Positions 32,176 to 40,480 of a stretch of DNA of 55,721 nucleotides are shown piece after piece; the stretch's first letter is position 1, and each line of letters begins with the position of its first letter. The notes beneath the pieces are model-generated. The model did no database searches, was not told the origin of the DNA, and was given only the letters and a program-made list of their open reading frames with translations. This DNA comes from Verrucomicrobiota bacterium (lineage in GTDB: Bacteria > Verrucomicrobiota > Verrucomicrobiia > Verrucomicrobiales > V1-33), in assembly GCA_003402705.1 (NCBI GenBank), contig QQNF01000019.1, positions 1-55,721 on the forward strand. Reading direction: 5' to 3'. Both the position numbers and the translations under genes were made by a program.

Positions 32176-33477
32176 ATGATCCTTCAACGAATTCCTGTAG
32201 TGTCGGTAGTGATGATTTCTCTGGTGGCTGCGGCTGGGGCGGCGCTGCCGGTCAAGGGTGCGGGGGGCGGCACGGATTGGCCGACGTATCGAGGGCCTGC
32301 GGGTGATGGTGTGACGGCGGCGGCATTGGGGAAGGCGTGGGACGAGAAGGGGCCGAAGGAAGTTTGGAAGGTGCCTGCGACGAACGGGTTCAGTTCGGTG
32401 ACGGTGAGTGGCGGGGTGGCGGCGACGCTGGTGACGCGGGAGGACGACGGGACGCCGACGGAGTTTGTGGTGGTGATGGATGCGGCGAGCGGGAAGGAAT
32501 TGTGGGCGAAGCCGTTGAAGCTGGCGAAGTATCAGGGTGGTGGGGATGACGGGACGGGTGACAACAAGGGCGGGGACGGGCCGCGGAGCACGCCGACGAT
32601 CAGCGGCGGGAAAGTTTATACGTACGGGGCGAATCTGGATTTGGCGTGTTTTGATGCGAAGACCGGGAAAGTCGTGTGGCAGAAGGATCTGGCGAAGGAT
32701 TTTGGCGGGAAGAACATCTCGTGGCAGAATGCGACGTCGCCGCTGATCGAGGGTGGATTGGTGATTGTGAGCGGGGGCGGGAAGGGCGCGGCGTTTCTCG
32801 CGTTCGACAAGGATCGTGGCACTCTTAAATGGAAGGCGGAAGACGATACGATCACGCATGCGACGCCGATTGCGGCGACGATTCACGGGACGCGGCAGAT
32901 CATTTTCTTTACGAAGGAAGGGTTGGTGGCGGTGACGCCTGGGGATGGGAAGGTGCTGTGGCGTCAGGCGTACAAGTTCAATGTTAGCACAGCGGCGTCG
33001 CCGGTGGTGTTTGAGGACGTGGTGTATTGCTCTGCGGGGTACGGTGTCGGTGGCGGGGCGTACAAGATTGCCAAGAAGGGGAGCGAGTGGACGAGTGAGG
33101 AACTGTGGCGGACGGAAGGCAATGAAGTGGCGAATCACTGGAGCACGCCGGTGGTGCGGGATGGGAAGCTTTACGGGATGTTTCAGTTCAAGAATTACGG
33201 GAGCGGGCCGGTGAAGTGTGTCGACATCCGGACGGGGAAAGTGCTGTGGTCGAAGGAAGGGTTCGGGCCGGGGAATGTGATTCTGTCAGGCGACCGGCTG
33301 CTGGCGCTGAGCGACAAGGGCGAGCTGGTGATCATTGCCGCGGAGCCGGACGGGTACAAGGAACTGGCGCGGGCGGACGTGCTGGACGGGAAGTGCTGGT
33401 CGACGCCGACGCTGGCGGACGGGAAGATTTATGCGCGCTCGACGAAGGAAGCGGCGTGTTTCGAGACGGTGAAGTGA
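32176..33477 (+). CDS. exported PQQ-like beta-propeller repeat protein
   Basis: 433 residues with a signal peptide (MILQRIPVVSVVMISLVAAA). WPTYRGPAGDGV at the mature N-terminus and repeated blades DAASGKELWAKPL, DAKTGKVVWQKDL, PGDGKVLWRQAY and DIRTGKVLWSKEG identify a PQQ-like (PQQ_2) propeller common in PVC bacteria. True quinoprotein active-site residues cannot be established by eye; many of these are non-enzymatic. The ATG follows GTAGGTGG; an upstream alternative adds eight residues. It stands alone, divergent from the SGNH operon, and ends 21 bases before a strong intrinsic terminator. Confidence 0.87.
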   Translation: MILQRIPVVSVVMISLVAAAGAALPVKGAGGGTDWPTYRGPAGDGVTAAALGKAWDEKGPKEVWKVPATNGFSSVTVSGGVAATLVTREDDGTPTEFVVVMDAASGKELWAKPLKLAKYQGGGDDGTGDNKGGDGPRSTPTISGGKVYTYGANLDLACFDAKTGKVVWQKDLAKDFGGKNISWQNATSPLIEGGLVIVSGGGKGAAFLAFDKDRGTLKWKAEDDTITHATPIAATIHGTRQIIFFTKEGLVAVTPGDGKVLWRQAYKFNVSTAASPVVFEDVVYCSAGYGVGGGAYKIAKKGSEWTSEELWRTEGNEVANHWSTPVVRDGKLYGMFQFKNYGSGPVKCVDIRTGKVLWSKEGFGPGNVILSGDRLLALSDKGELVIIAAEPDGYKELARADVLDGKCWSTPTLADGKIYARSTKEAACFETVK

Positions 33478-33490
33478 ATGGGGATTGATG

Positions 33491-33871
33491 TCAGGATGGG
33501 GCCGCAGTGCTGTCATGGCGCTGCGGCCCTGTTTTTTTGTGAGGGTGAGGCTGGTCGGGGGCTGCCGCCCGGTCTGGCGTCCGTTCCCGCCGCTCCGCCC
33601 GCCTCAGAAAAATCCCGACGGTACGCCGCACCGCCTCACACTCGTCGGCCAAAGCCCCGAGCGCCTCCATTCTCGCCAGAACCTCGTCGAGAGTTTGGGC
33701 GGGCCCCCTTTGCACTGTAAACGCGCGCACGAATTGCACTTGTGCCGCATGTGCAGGTGAGGCGTCAATAAAAATCTTGATAAGCGCGGCCTTGGCACCG
33801 CCTTGATCATCAGCAATGCCAAAGCACCATGGGATGTCCTTGCCAATCCAGTTGGTTCGGATATGATGCGG
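33491..33871 (-). pseudogene. 5'-truncated gene remnant
   Basis: The minus-strand frame is open and protein-like: WIGKDIPWCFGIADDQGG, AKAALIKIFIDASPAHAAQ, FTVQRGPAQTLDEVLARMEA, DECEAVRRTVGIFLRRAE. It begins after a TGA at 33872-33874 with no ATG; the first usable start is a GTG about 130 bases in. The other minus frame upstream also looks coding (RLKFNGYVGIDRIISEP), which suggests a frameshifted gene. The 3' end runs through the terminator of the neighbouring gene. Family not recognised. Confidence 0.25.
33499..33538 (+). terminator. intrinsic transcription terminator
   Basis: A perfect 9-bp stem GGGCCGCAG / CTGCGGCCC with a 13-base apical part is followed at once by TGTTTTTTT. It terminates the PQQ-like propeller gene, which ends 21 bases upstream, and marks the boundary to the accessory region. 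It is the only hairpin in the window that I found with a convincing T-run. Confidence 0.85.
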
Positions 33872-33991
33872 TCAATTCCAACATATCCATTGAATTTCAG
33901 GCGGTTGCAACTTTCCCTGACTAGTCGCCGCGCCCCCATTGCAAATGGATATTCCACCAGATATAGTGAGATAGTAAACTGTTCTGCAAAA

Positions 33992-34450
33992 ATGGACGCA
34001 ACCGTATCAGTCTATAGGCGAAAGACCGACTTGATCGCAGTTGCGACAGGGCGGACGACGATGGGTGTCGGGTTCGAGACTGGTCCGGCTATCACGCTTC
34101 CCATGGATACTTCGAGCAATCGTGTCGGTCAGGAGGTCATCAAGCTCTTTGACGCCTGCGGTGCTACAGTTAAACACCCGAAGACATTTGGAGGGCCGGA
34201 GTCACCAGTCCTTCAAGAAGCGAGGTGTTCGCGTTGGCCCGACTTCATGAGATCGCGACCCGACCATATTACGGTGACGCGAACGGATGCCTTTATTCGG
34301 GTTGAGTTTTGGCGCCGTGATGGCAGAGGGTTTGCTCCGGCGAATCCACCTGATACTGTTGTGCTGGACTACGACGCGCCACCAGAACACCTTGGCAACG
34401 TGCTGGTGGGGCGCTCTAAAAAAGACAATGCAGAACAAGCCGCGTCATGA
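33992..34450 (+). CDS. CdiI-like contact-dependent inhibition immunity protein (putative)
   Basis: 152 residues beginning MDATVSVYRRKTDLIAVATG, then RTTMGVGFETGPAITLPMDT, VGQEVIKLFDACGATVKHP and a C-terminal half around WPDFMRSRPDHITVTRTDAF. The layout of an N-terminal ATVSVYR strand, a GP..LP strand, a VGQxVxxxxDA helix and a central Trp resembles an orphan immunity-protein family annotated as contact-dependent growth inhibition immunity proteins. This is pattern memory, not a search. It has lower GC than the native genes and no toxin gene beside it. The ATG at 33992 lacks a clear ribosome site; the frame stays open 63 codons upstream. Confidence 0.45.
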   Translation: MDATVSVYRRKTDLIAVATGRTTMGVGFETGPAITLPMDTSSNRVGQEVIKLFDACGATVKHPKTFGGPESPVLQEARCSRWPDFMRSRPDHITVTRTDAFIRVEFWRRDGRGFAPANPPDTVVLDYDAPPEHLGNVLVGRSKKDNAEQAAS

Positions 34451-34587
34451 CAACCACTACCAGCCGCCCTGTTTCGATGCTTTCCCTTAGTTACAACACT
34501 AACCCTGTGAGCGACGCCCGCCCCCGCTGGTAGGGGTGCACGTGCTCTCCGTTCGCCCAACTTCGCAGCCACACCCTGAGCACGAAG

Positions 34588-34833
34588 ATGCAAGTTCTGA
34601 TTGATCTCTTCCCTAGCTTGTCCTCGAGGTGGCTTGCTTACGCGCTGCTTTTGTTGGGTGGGCTGTGCCTTTGGTCGGGCGGTCGTATGGGCCACTTGCT
34701 TCCGAAGCCTTGGAGTGGTGCACCACGTGACTGGCTCCCCGAGCACCGTCGTGTTCTGAGCCGCGCGTTAGCGATTCTCTGCTTTGGGATCGTTCTCGTG
34801 ATTGGCGGATTTTGGCTATTATGGCGTCAATGA
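34588..34833 (+). CDS. small two-helix membrane protein
   Basis: 81 residues: a first membrane helix (WLAYALLLLGGLCLWSGGRM), a polar loop (PKPWSGAPRDWLPEHRRVLS) and a second helix (ALAILCFGIVLVIGGFWLLW), with arginines flanking both. Both termini are likely on the same side of the membrane. GAAG lies just before the ATG. It lies 137 bases after the CdiI-like gene in the same low-skew accessory region. A frame on the opposite strand overlaps it but is less protein-like. Family not recognised. Confidence 0.55.
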   Translation: MQVLIDLFPSLSSRWLAYALLLLGGLCLWSGGRMGHLLPKPWSGAPRDWLPEHRRVLSRALAILCFGIVLVIGGFWLLWRQ

Positions 34834-35246
34834 TCAGCAGTATGACTCGCTCGAATCCAACGTCGCCGAACAAGTCGCTCATCGGAACGCCGGGAGCTGT
34901 CGCGGCTGAGGAGTTCTGCCCTGCGACCCGGCGTCGGATAGCTTGTCGTTCAGCTAAGAAGCGATGCCCCGCGCCTTGAGTTCAGACACATTCCTGCATG
35001 GTCCGTTGGTGGCCCCAGTTCACCGCCCGAGTTCGTCTGACTTTTGCCGAGCACGGCGAGGGTCGGCTGCGGAGTTTCACGTTTGATGAGAGCTGCTAGA
35101 GACGGGTTCCGATGAGCATGGATGGAGTTGAGGGACTGAGGTGGATCCGTCGTTGCGGGCGATGGCAGGGATTGAGTGGGCGTGGCTTGGCTGGACGAGG
35201 CGGATCGGAGAATGGATGGGGTCGGACGGATCGGGAGAATAGGGCA
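34834..35246. other. intergenic stretch without a recognised gene
   Basis: About 410 bases with mixed composition and no convincing frame on either strand. It contains an imperfect GCTT..AAGC hairpin near 34949. Its last 45 bases grade into degenerate 9-base-period G-rich repeats that lead into the composite repeat that follows. Nothing else seen. Confidence 0.4.
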
Positions 35247-35434
35247 GATAGGACAGATAGGGGGGATGGGACGGATGGGGTGGGGGCTGGCAGGCGCACT
35301 CCGTGCGCAGGGAGAGCTGTAATGCTGACAGCAGTCCAGAGCCTTCGGCTGCTGGTTCGGAGGGGGGGGAACCCAGTACGGGGTTCTGTGTCATTTTGCT
35401 GGGTACCGGTGGTGCCGCGAGTGGCTCGCGGCAC
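35247..35434. repeat. composite intergenic repeat element, copy 1
   Basis: Order of parts: a 9-bp tandem array (GATAGGACA, GATAGGGGG, GATGGGACG, GATGGGGTG); GGCTGGCAGGCGCAC; the hairpin GCGCAC-TCC-GTGCGC (35294-35308); the AGAGCTGTAATGCTGACAGC module with CAGTCCAGAGCCTTCGGCTG; TACGGGGTTCTGTGTCAT (35377-35394); and the perfect hairpin GTGCCGCGAG-TGG-CTCGCGGCAC (35412-35434). The same parts occur in the same order at 40692-40904. Frames across it on both strands exist only because it lacks stops. Possibly a non-coding RNA or a non-autonomous mobile repeat. Confidence 0.7.
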
Positions 35435-35674
35435 GCCCCGACTGTCATTGAGGTGGGTCTTGACATTGCCGCAGTCGGCCTGCGAAACTCCGTCCGAAAC
35501 GGTCAAATTCGTCTGCCTGAAGTCATCGTGGTGCGTTGGAATGCAGCCGCGCGGATTCCAGAAAGAGTAAGGATGGGGCGTTTTGCTGAGATTGTTCAAC
35601 CAAGGGCGACGCGGGCACGTATCCTGCTGAGTCTCATCATTACTTAATCAAATTACCTACCGGAAACCATTTGC
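35435..35674 (+). promoter_or_regulatory. leader region of the PATR surface protein gene
   Basis: 240 bases between the composite repeat and the start codon. TTGACATTGCCG at 35460 shares 12 bases with the strong promoter-like site at 45616 but has no good -10 at 17 bases (CGAAAC). An AT-rich stretch (CATCATTACTTAATCAAATT) lies just before the gene. No riboswitch or operator recognised. Confidence 0.3.
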
Positions 35675-38600
35675 ATGAAACGCCGACTTCTTTCCCCGAC
35701 CCGACTTTCTTTCCCATTTGCGGCTGCTGTCGCTGCCATTCTGGCTGGCCTCAGCGTTCCGAAGGTGACCGCTGCCACCCTTTATTGGGATGCCAATGAC
35801 GGTGAGGCGGGCTTCGGCGACGCCACTGGCACGTGGGCTGCTCCAACTCCCGGTTCTACCGTGGGTGGCTGGACCACAGACCGGACCGGGGTGACGGTCG
35901 TGGATGGGAACAGCGTCACCACCACCACCGCCGATGTTCTCAATTTCGGTCACGCGGCGCTGGGACTCGGGGCGGGCTTCATCGCGGTGAATACGGTGGA
36001 TGCGGGCGATCTGAATTTCGCCTCGTCGTCCGGGGCCATCGAACTCGCGGGCGGTGCCATCAATCTGGCGGCTGTCTCAACCATCACGGCGAACAACCCT
36101 GGCAATATTGCTCATACCATCAGTTGCGTCCTCGGTGGAGCGGGCACGAGCCTGACAAAGAACGGCACTGGCACTATTATCCTGAACACGGCCAACCTCT
36201 ACACCGGCCCCACCAACATCAATGGCGGCACGAACAGTGCCAATTTCAACGTCATCACAACTTCGGGAGGGTTCAATCTCACTGGCAGCGGCACGCTTGC
36301 TTCCACCGGCTTCACCCTCGCGAACGGCGGCACGCTGACCCTCTCCAACAACACCGGTGAAGGGGCAGTCGATCGCCTTGCCAACACCGCCGGCATCACC
36401 TCGAGGGGTGGCACGATCGCCTTCAACAACATTCCCGGACCTGATTTCTTTGGCGAAACCGTCGGATCCGTCGCGTTGGCCAGCGGGCAGTTGAACGTGG
36501 TCGAACCCTCCGATCAGTTCGGGGGTGGAAGTCAGACCCTCATCCTCGGCGGTCTGACCCGGCCGGGGGCGTCGAACACGGCAGCGGTCACCTTTTCGGC
36601 GGCAGGGGGACTCAACGCAGGCACCAACATCATCGGGATCCTAGGATCCACCGCGACCCCGGCCGGTCAGATCGTCGGGCCGTGGGCCACGACCGGCACC
36701 GCGGCTGCGGTCCAGACGGACTATGCCGTTTTCAATGACGAGGGTCAGGTGGTGCCTGCGGCCATGGAGCCCAGCGGTGAAGCTACCTGGCTCGTGCCCA
36801 CGGCCGCCTACACGCGGAATTCCGGCACCACGGCCACCCGCCTGACGGCCACTCGGAATATCACCGCTCTGCGGTCCCTCAACACCCCGTTCGGTGTCAC
36901 CATCAATCCCGCGGACGATGTGATCACCGCCACCCACACCCTGCAGGCAGGTGACCCGGTCGCCTTTTCCGCGAACAATCTCGGCGGCATTCCCGGAGGT
37001 TTGGCACTGTTCACCAGTTACTTCGTGGTCAATCCCACTGAATCCACGTTTCAGGTATCAGCCACCCCGGGAGGAGCGCCGATCAATATCACGTCTGCCG
37101 GATCCGCTCCCACAATAACGCCTGGCATTCTCGTGCCTGCGGGAATGAATCTTGGCACCCTCGGCATCCTGAGCGGCACTGGCGGAGCCGGGCAGCAGGT
37201 GATTGCTGGTCCCGGGGCCGTGACCCTGCCTACGGCGACTTCCGGCAATCTCCATGTGACGGTCGGCAGCAATACTTTCGGGGGCGCGACCCCGAATAGC
37301 CCTGTGGTCATCAGCGCACCGATCACTGACAACGGGGCGGGGGTGCTGACCCTTGTGAAGAATGGGTCGGGGGTTCTTGCGCTTCGTGGCACGAACACGT
37401 TCAGCGGCGGCATTGTGGTCAATGGCGGCAATCTCATCTGGGTTACGGATGCCAATCTTGGTGCCGCCAACGTGCCGGTCACGATCAATGCCTCCACCGG
37501 ACTCGCAGGCAATACCAACATCGGCGCGGTGACATCGAATCGACCATTCATCCTCAATGAAGGCGTGATCGCGACCTTTGCTTCCGGCGGCAGCGGCAGC
37601 AACACGATGAGTGGCCCGGTGCAGGGCAGTGGCGGGATTGCACTGTTTCATGGCAACGCGGGGAGCGCGACCGCCAACCTGAACAGCACCGCGAACACCT
37701 TCACCGGACCGATTCGTTATCAGGGCACGAACGTCGGCCTCACCCTGAACATGAACAGCGTGGCGGATGCCCCGGGAGCCGGCAACATCACGTTCGGGCA
37801 TCTCTTTGGTGGTGCGCAGACGATGACCTTCAATATCGGGGCCGGGGCCACCGCGCCTGTGACGCTGAACCACCGGCGGATCGAGCTGGGTGTCGGGCCG
37901 CAGGTGCTGCAGACCATCAGCAATGCGAGTACGCAGCTCCTGACTATCAATACCGACCTGCTGGACAACAGTCCTGCTCTGGCGGCCAATGGCAGCCCCC
38001 TTGTGAAGACCCTGACATTGGGAGGTGTGGGCAATGGCGTGTTCGCCGGCAACATTCGTCAGGGGGCCGATACCATTAGAATCACCAAAGCGGGCACTGG
38101 CACGTGGACGCTCTCCGGGAACAACACGTACACCGGCCAGACGGTGGTCAGCGCCGGCGTGCTCGCCCTGACCGGCGGAAGCACCGCCTCGCCGGTCTCG
38201 ATTAGTGCGGGGGCTGCGCTGCAGTTTACGATCGGCTCGCCTGTCACTTCCAGCAGCAGCTTCGACCTGAATGTGGGCTCCATCCGGATTTCCGGGACGC
38301 CTACGGCGGCGAGTCATACCCTGATCACCGCCTCTTCTGAAATCATCGGGACTCCGGTGCTGGCCGCGCCCATTCCCGGCTATGAACTGCGGGTCGAGGG
38401 GACATCTCTGAAGCTGGTAAACCCCTCCATCAACACCTATGCGTCATGGATCGCGGGCTTCCCTTCGGTGGGTGCGTTGACCGGTTTCAGCGACGATCCT
38501 GATAACGACGGCCTGAAAAACGGGGTGGAGAACTTTTTCGGCACGGCCCCTGACAGGTCGAATCCGGGGATTGTCCCTGGCGCGGCGACCGGCAATACCT

Positions 38601-38842
38601 TCACCTTCACGCACCCGCAGAATGCCGCTCCCGGTAGCGATGTCGCGGCAGCCTACCGGTGGTCGAAGGATCTGACGACCTTCAACGACAGTGGAGTCAC
38701 CGATGCTGCCGGGACTACCGTGACCTTGACGGCCCAGCCCAACACCCCTGTCGCGGGCACCACTACGGTGACCGCCACCGTTACCGGCACCGCCACGCCC
38801 CGGCTCTTCCTGGATCTGAAGGTGACGTTGAGCGGTATGTGA
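35675..38842 (+). CDS. secreted autotransporter-associated beta-strand repeat (PATR) protein
   Basis: 1055 residues. The N-terminal export signal (MKRRLLSPTRLSFPFAAAVA, then AILAGLSVPKVTAA) is followed by ATLYWDANDG, typical of PATR proteins. Repeats of the PF12951 type are clear: SLTKNGTGTIILNTANLYTG, LTLVKNGSGVLALRGTNTFS and ITKAGTGTWTLSGNNTYTGQ, each followed by a glycine-rich turn and VVNGG-like strand. They would form a long beta-helix at or beyond the cell surface. Near the C-terminus is a type-3 calcium-like motif (DDPDNDGLKNGVENFFG). No autotransporter barrel and no PEP-CTERM. Unlike its neighbours it is not G-skewed (hand count at 37441-37500: 17 G, 20 C), which hints at more recent acquisition or different selection. 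Confidence 0.85.
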   Translation: MKRRLLSPTRLSFPFAAAVAAILAGLSVPKVTAATLYWDANDGEAGFGDATGTWAAPTPGSTVGGWTTDRTGVTVVDGNSVTTTTADVLNFGHAALGLGAGFIAVNTVDAGDLNFASSSGAIELAGGAINLAAVSTITANNPGNIAHTISCVLGGAGTSLTKNGTGTIILNTANLYTGPTNINGGTNSANFNVITTSGGFNLTGSGTLASTGFTLANGGTLTLSNNTGEGAVDRLANTAGITSRGGTIAFNNIPGPDFFGETVGSVALASGQLNVVEPSDQFGGGSQTLILGGLTRPGASNTAAVTFSAAGGLNAGTNIIGILGSTATPAGQIVGPWATTGTAAAVQTDYAVFNDEGQVVPAAMEPSGEATWLVPTAAYTRNSGTTATRLTATRNITALRSLNTPFGVTINPADDVITATHTLQAGDPVAFSANNLGGIPGGLALFTSYFVVNPTESTFQVSATPGGAPINITSAGSAPTITPGILVPAGMNLGTLGILSGTGGAGQQVIAGPGAVTLPTATSGNLHVTVGSNTFGGATPNSPVVISAPITDNGAGVLTLVKNGSGVLALRGTNTFSGGIVVNGGNLIWVTDANLGAANVPVTINASTGLAGNTNIGAVTSNRPFILNEGVIATFASGGSGSNTMSGPVQGSGGIALFHGNAGSATANLNSTANTFTGPIRYQGTNVGLTLNMNSVADAPGAGNITFGHLFGGAQTMTFNIGAGATAPVTLNHRRIELGVGPQVLQTISNASTQLLTINTDLLDNSPALAANGSPLVKTLTLGGVGNGVFAGNIRQGADTIRITKAGTGTWTLSGNNTYTGQTVVSAGVLALTGGSTASPVSISAGAALQFTIGSPVTSSSSFDLNVGSIRISGTPTAASHTLITASSEIIGTPVLAAPIPGYELRVEGTSLKLVNPSINTYASWIAGFPSVGALTGFSDDPDNDGLKNGVENFFGTAPDRSNPGIVPGAATGNTFTFTHPQNAAPGSDVAAAYRWSKDLTTFNDSGVTDAAGTTVTLTAQPNTPVAGTTTVTATVTGTATPRLFLDLKVTLSGM

Positions 38843-38911
38843 GGTCGAGTTAGTGGGTGGACGCGGGATGGAAGGTCGGCGATCCCGGGGGCGGGTACGG
38901 AGAGGGGGGAA

Positions 38912-38975
38912 CCGGGGGTGCCGCGAGTGTTTCGCGGGACCCCCGGTTACTCACCGGTCGTCCAGATGGGACGGT
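38912..38975. repeat. hairpin modules of the composite repeat family
   Basis: CCGGGGGT-GCCGCGA-gtgt-TTCGCGG-GACCCCCGG (38912-38946) forms a long near-perfect stem. TACTCACCGGTCGTCCAGATGG and ACGGTG follow, corresponding to the TAGTCACCGGTCGTCCC module next to the same hairpin at 40840. No T-run. They lie about 70 bases after the PATR gene and might still act as a factor-independent stop or RNA-stabilising hairpin. Confidence 0.6.
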
Positions 38976-38993
38976 GTTGGGGTGAGGGGTTTG

Positions 38994-39036
38994 GACCACG
39001 AATGTGACGAATGGGCACGAATGAATTCTCGAATGG
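38994..39036. repeat. second copy of the CACGAAT-type intergenic repeat
   Basis: ACCACGAATGTGACGAATGG followed by GCACGAATGAATTCTCGAATGG. It matches the block at 10106-10140 over about 33 bases with two or three differences. It sits between two modules of the composite repeat family. Confidence 0.6.
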
Positions 39037-39068
39037 GTGGGGTGTGGGGAACCGTGGGAGCGGATCGT

Positions 39069-39171
39069 GGGGCGGGGGTGAGTGGTGGCGGGGACGCGTG
39101 GGCCCTTACGGGGTTCTGTGTTATGGGGTTGTGGACCGGGGGTGCTGCGAGCGGTTCGTGGCACGCCCCGG
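39069..39171. repeat. partial composite repeat with shared GC-rich module
   Basis: A 29-base module at 39069-39097 (starting GGGGCGGGGGTGAGTGG) recurs at 40565-40593 with one difference. TACGGGGTTCTGTGTTAT (39107-39124) recurs at 35377 and 40811. The hairpin CCGGGGGTGCTGCGAG..TTCGTGGCACGCCCCGG (39136-39171) is a diverged copy of those at 35412, 38912 and 40840. It ends 19 bases before the operator-like palindrome of the toxin-antitoxin pair. Confidence 0.6.
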
Positions 39172-39190
39172 CTGTTGCACTTATTTCATT

Positions 39191-39206
39191 TAGAGTTGAG
39201 ACTCTA
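39191..39206. promoter_or_regulatory. operator-like palindrome upstream of the HTH/PIN pair
   Basis: Perfect inverted repeat TAGAGT-TGAG-ACTCTA, ending 2 bases before the antitoxin ATG and overlapping its ribosome-binding region (AGG). Such a site is well placed for autorepression by the HTH protein, as is common in toxin-antitoxin operons. This is inference from position and symmetry. Confidence 0.55.
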
Positions 39207-39208
39207 GG

Positions 39209-39643
39209 ATGAGCATGACCCAGCAACCTTCCCGCCTGAGTTCTGAGGAACAAGGTCTTCTGCGCGCGTTGCTGGACGCCTTGCGCGGCCCTGAGCACCC
39301 CGTGACCGCGCGGATCACGATTGGGCGCAAGCCGTTGGAGGTGCCGCCATCGGCACTCGAACTCATGACTGAAGTGGTGGAGCATCTGGCTGCTGGTCGT
39401 GCGGTGGCGGTGCTGGGAGCGGACGAGGAGATTTCTCCGCGTGAGGCGGCGGAGCTGTTGGCGGTGTCACGGCCTTTTGCCGCTCGACTCTTCGATGAGG
39501 GCCGCATTCCGAGCCGCCGGGTGGGCACGCACCGTCGTGCGCTGGTGCGGGATGTGGTGACCTATCGCGACCAGCAGAAAGCAGCCCGCATTGCTGCGCT
39601 GGATGAACTCGCCGCCGAGAGCCAGCGGTTGGGTTTGTATTGA
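39209..39643 (+). CDS. excisionase-like HTH antitoxin of a PIN-domain toxin-antitoxin pair
   Basis: 144 residues. The middle has an excisionase-type winged helix: DEEISPREAAELLAVSRPFA, then ARLFDEGRIPSRRVGTHRRALVRDVV (about 72-117). A charged C-terminal helix follows (AARIAALDELAAESQRLGLY) that could bind and block the toxin. The N-terminal part (ITIGRKPLEVPPSALELMTE) resembles a dimerisation region seen in other antitoxins that precede PIN proteins. It starts at ATG 39209; another ATG lies two codons on. The PIN gene follows 19 bases later. Codon use is less G-skewed than in native plus-strand genes, consistent with mobility of such modules. Confidence 0.8.
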   Translation: MSMTQQPSRLSSEEQGLLRALLDALRGPEHPVTARITIGRKPLEVPPSALELMTEVVEHLAAGRAVAVLGADEEISPREAAELLAVSRPFAARLFDEGRIPSRRVGTHRRALVRDVVTYRDQQKAARIAALDELAAESQRLGLY

Positions 39644-39655
39644 ATGAAATTCAAT
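39639..39655. promoter_or_regulatory. palindrome at the antitoxin/toxin junction
   Basis: Perfect ATTGAAT-GAA-ATTCAAT spanning the antitoxin stop codon and ending 7 bases before the toxin ATG. No Shine-Dalgarno is visible before the toxin, so an RNA hairpin or protein site here could lower toxin expression. Regulatory meaning is inferred. Confidence 0.4.
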
Positions 39656-39662
39656 CGCGCCG

Positions 39663-40232
39663 ATGCCACCACCTGTTGTCCTGCTTGATGCCTGCACCCT
39701 ATACCCTGCCACCCTGCGGGATGTATGGATGCGGCTCGCGGTGCATGGCCTGATCGAGGCTCGCTGGACCGCGTCGATCCACGATGAATGGATCGAGGCG
39801 GTGCTCCGTGACCGCCCCGATCTGACCCGCGAGCGGCTTCAGCGCACCCGTGAGTTGATGAATCTCCACGCTGAGGACAGCCTCGTCACCGGGCACGAGA
39901 GGCACCTCGAAGCCCTCCGGCTTCCCGATCCGAATGACCGCCACGTGCTGGCCGCCGCCATTGAAGCCGGGGCCGATACTCTGCTGACTTGGAACCTGAA
40001 GGATTTCCCGGCCGAGGAACTCGCGAGGCATGGTGTGGCGGCCGAGAGCCCGGATACCTTTCTGGCGCGGCTGCTGGCAGATCACCCGGAAGATTTTGTC
40101 AGTGTCCTGCGTGAAGCCAGGACGAGTCTGAAGAACCCGCCGCTGACAGCCGGGGACTACTTTGAAAAACTCCATGACCAGGGATTGGTACGAACCTGCG
40201 CCCTGCTGATGGACCGCTTCAAAGACGTTTGA
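39663..40232 (+). CDS. PIN-domain ribonuclease toxin (VapC-like, PIN_3 type)
   Basis: 189 residues. PIN nuclease acidic residues are visible: Asp9 in VVLLDACTLYPATLRD, a Glu in DEWIEAV (about 42), Asp95 in LRLPDPNDRHVLAAAIEAGA, and TLLTWNLKDFPAEEL (about 110-124), where the fourth acidic residue is usual. The LDACTLYPATLRD opening is typical of the PIN_3 family (COG1569). These are magnesium-dependent RNases acting as toxins, held in check by the preceding HTH protein. No ribosome site precedes the ATG, which may limit expression. The C-terminal 50 residues form an extra helical extension. Confidence 0.85.
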   Translation: MPPPVVLLDACTLYPATLRDVWMRLAVHGLIEARWTASIHDEWIEAVLRDRPDLTRERLQRTRELMNLHAEDSLVTGHERHLEALRLPDPNDRHVLAAAIEAGADTLLTWNLKDFPAEELARHGVAAESPDTFLARLLADHPEDFVSVLREARTSLKNPPLTAGDYFEKLHDQGLVRTCALLMDRFKDV

Positions 40233-40480
40233 AACCGCGATGCTGAATCCCTCCGCTTCACTGAACGCGTTGGTCGGAAGGCAGTGGAGACGAGAGGGGC
40301 GCAACTGGCTCGGGATTGGTGGCCTTAGTTCCCGGGGCGGTGCGTGGCGATCCGGTGGTGGGGCGTGGAGGTACGGGGGAGGGTTGAGTTAGGTGGATGG
40401 AGGGCAGGTGTCGCGTTTTCCCTTTGTTGATGTGAGGATGCGTCAGGGGGATTGGTGAGTTGTTGTCATGCGGGGTATGC

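Noticed and set aside
34450..34590. Possible integron attC site (GCCCAAC near 34546 and CTACCAGC/GCTGGTAG inverted repeat at 34457 and 34520)
   Set aside because: The paired core sites are not correctly placed, the loop is too long and no integron integrase is present.
35096..35599. Overlapping frames of 129-167 codons on both strands through the composite repeat
   Set aside because: They read through hairpin and minisatellite modules shared with other intergenic sites; no start or ribosome site and no protein-like composition.
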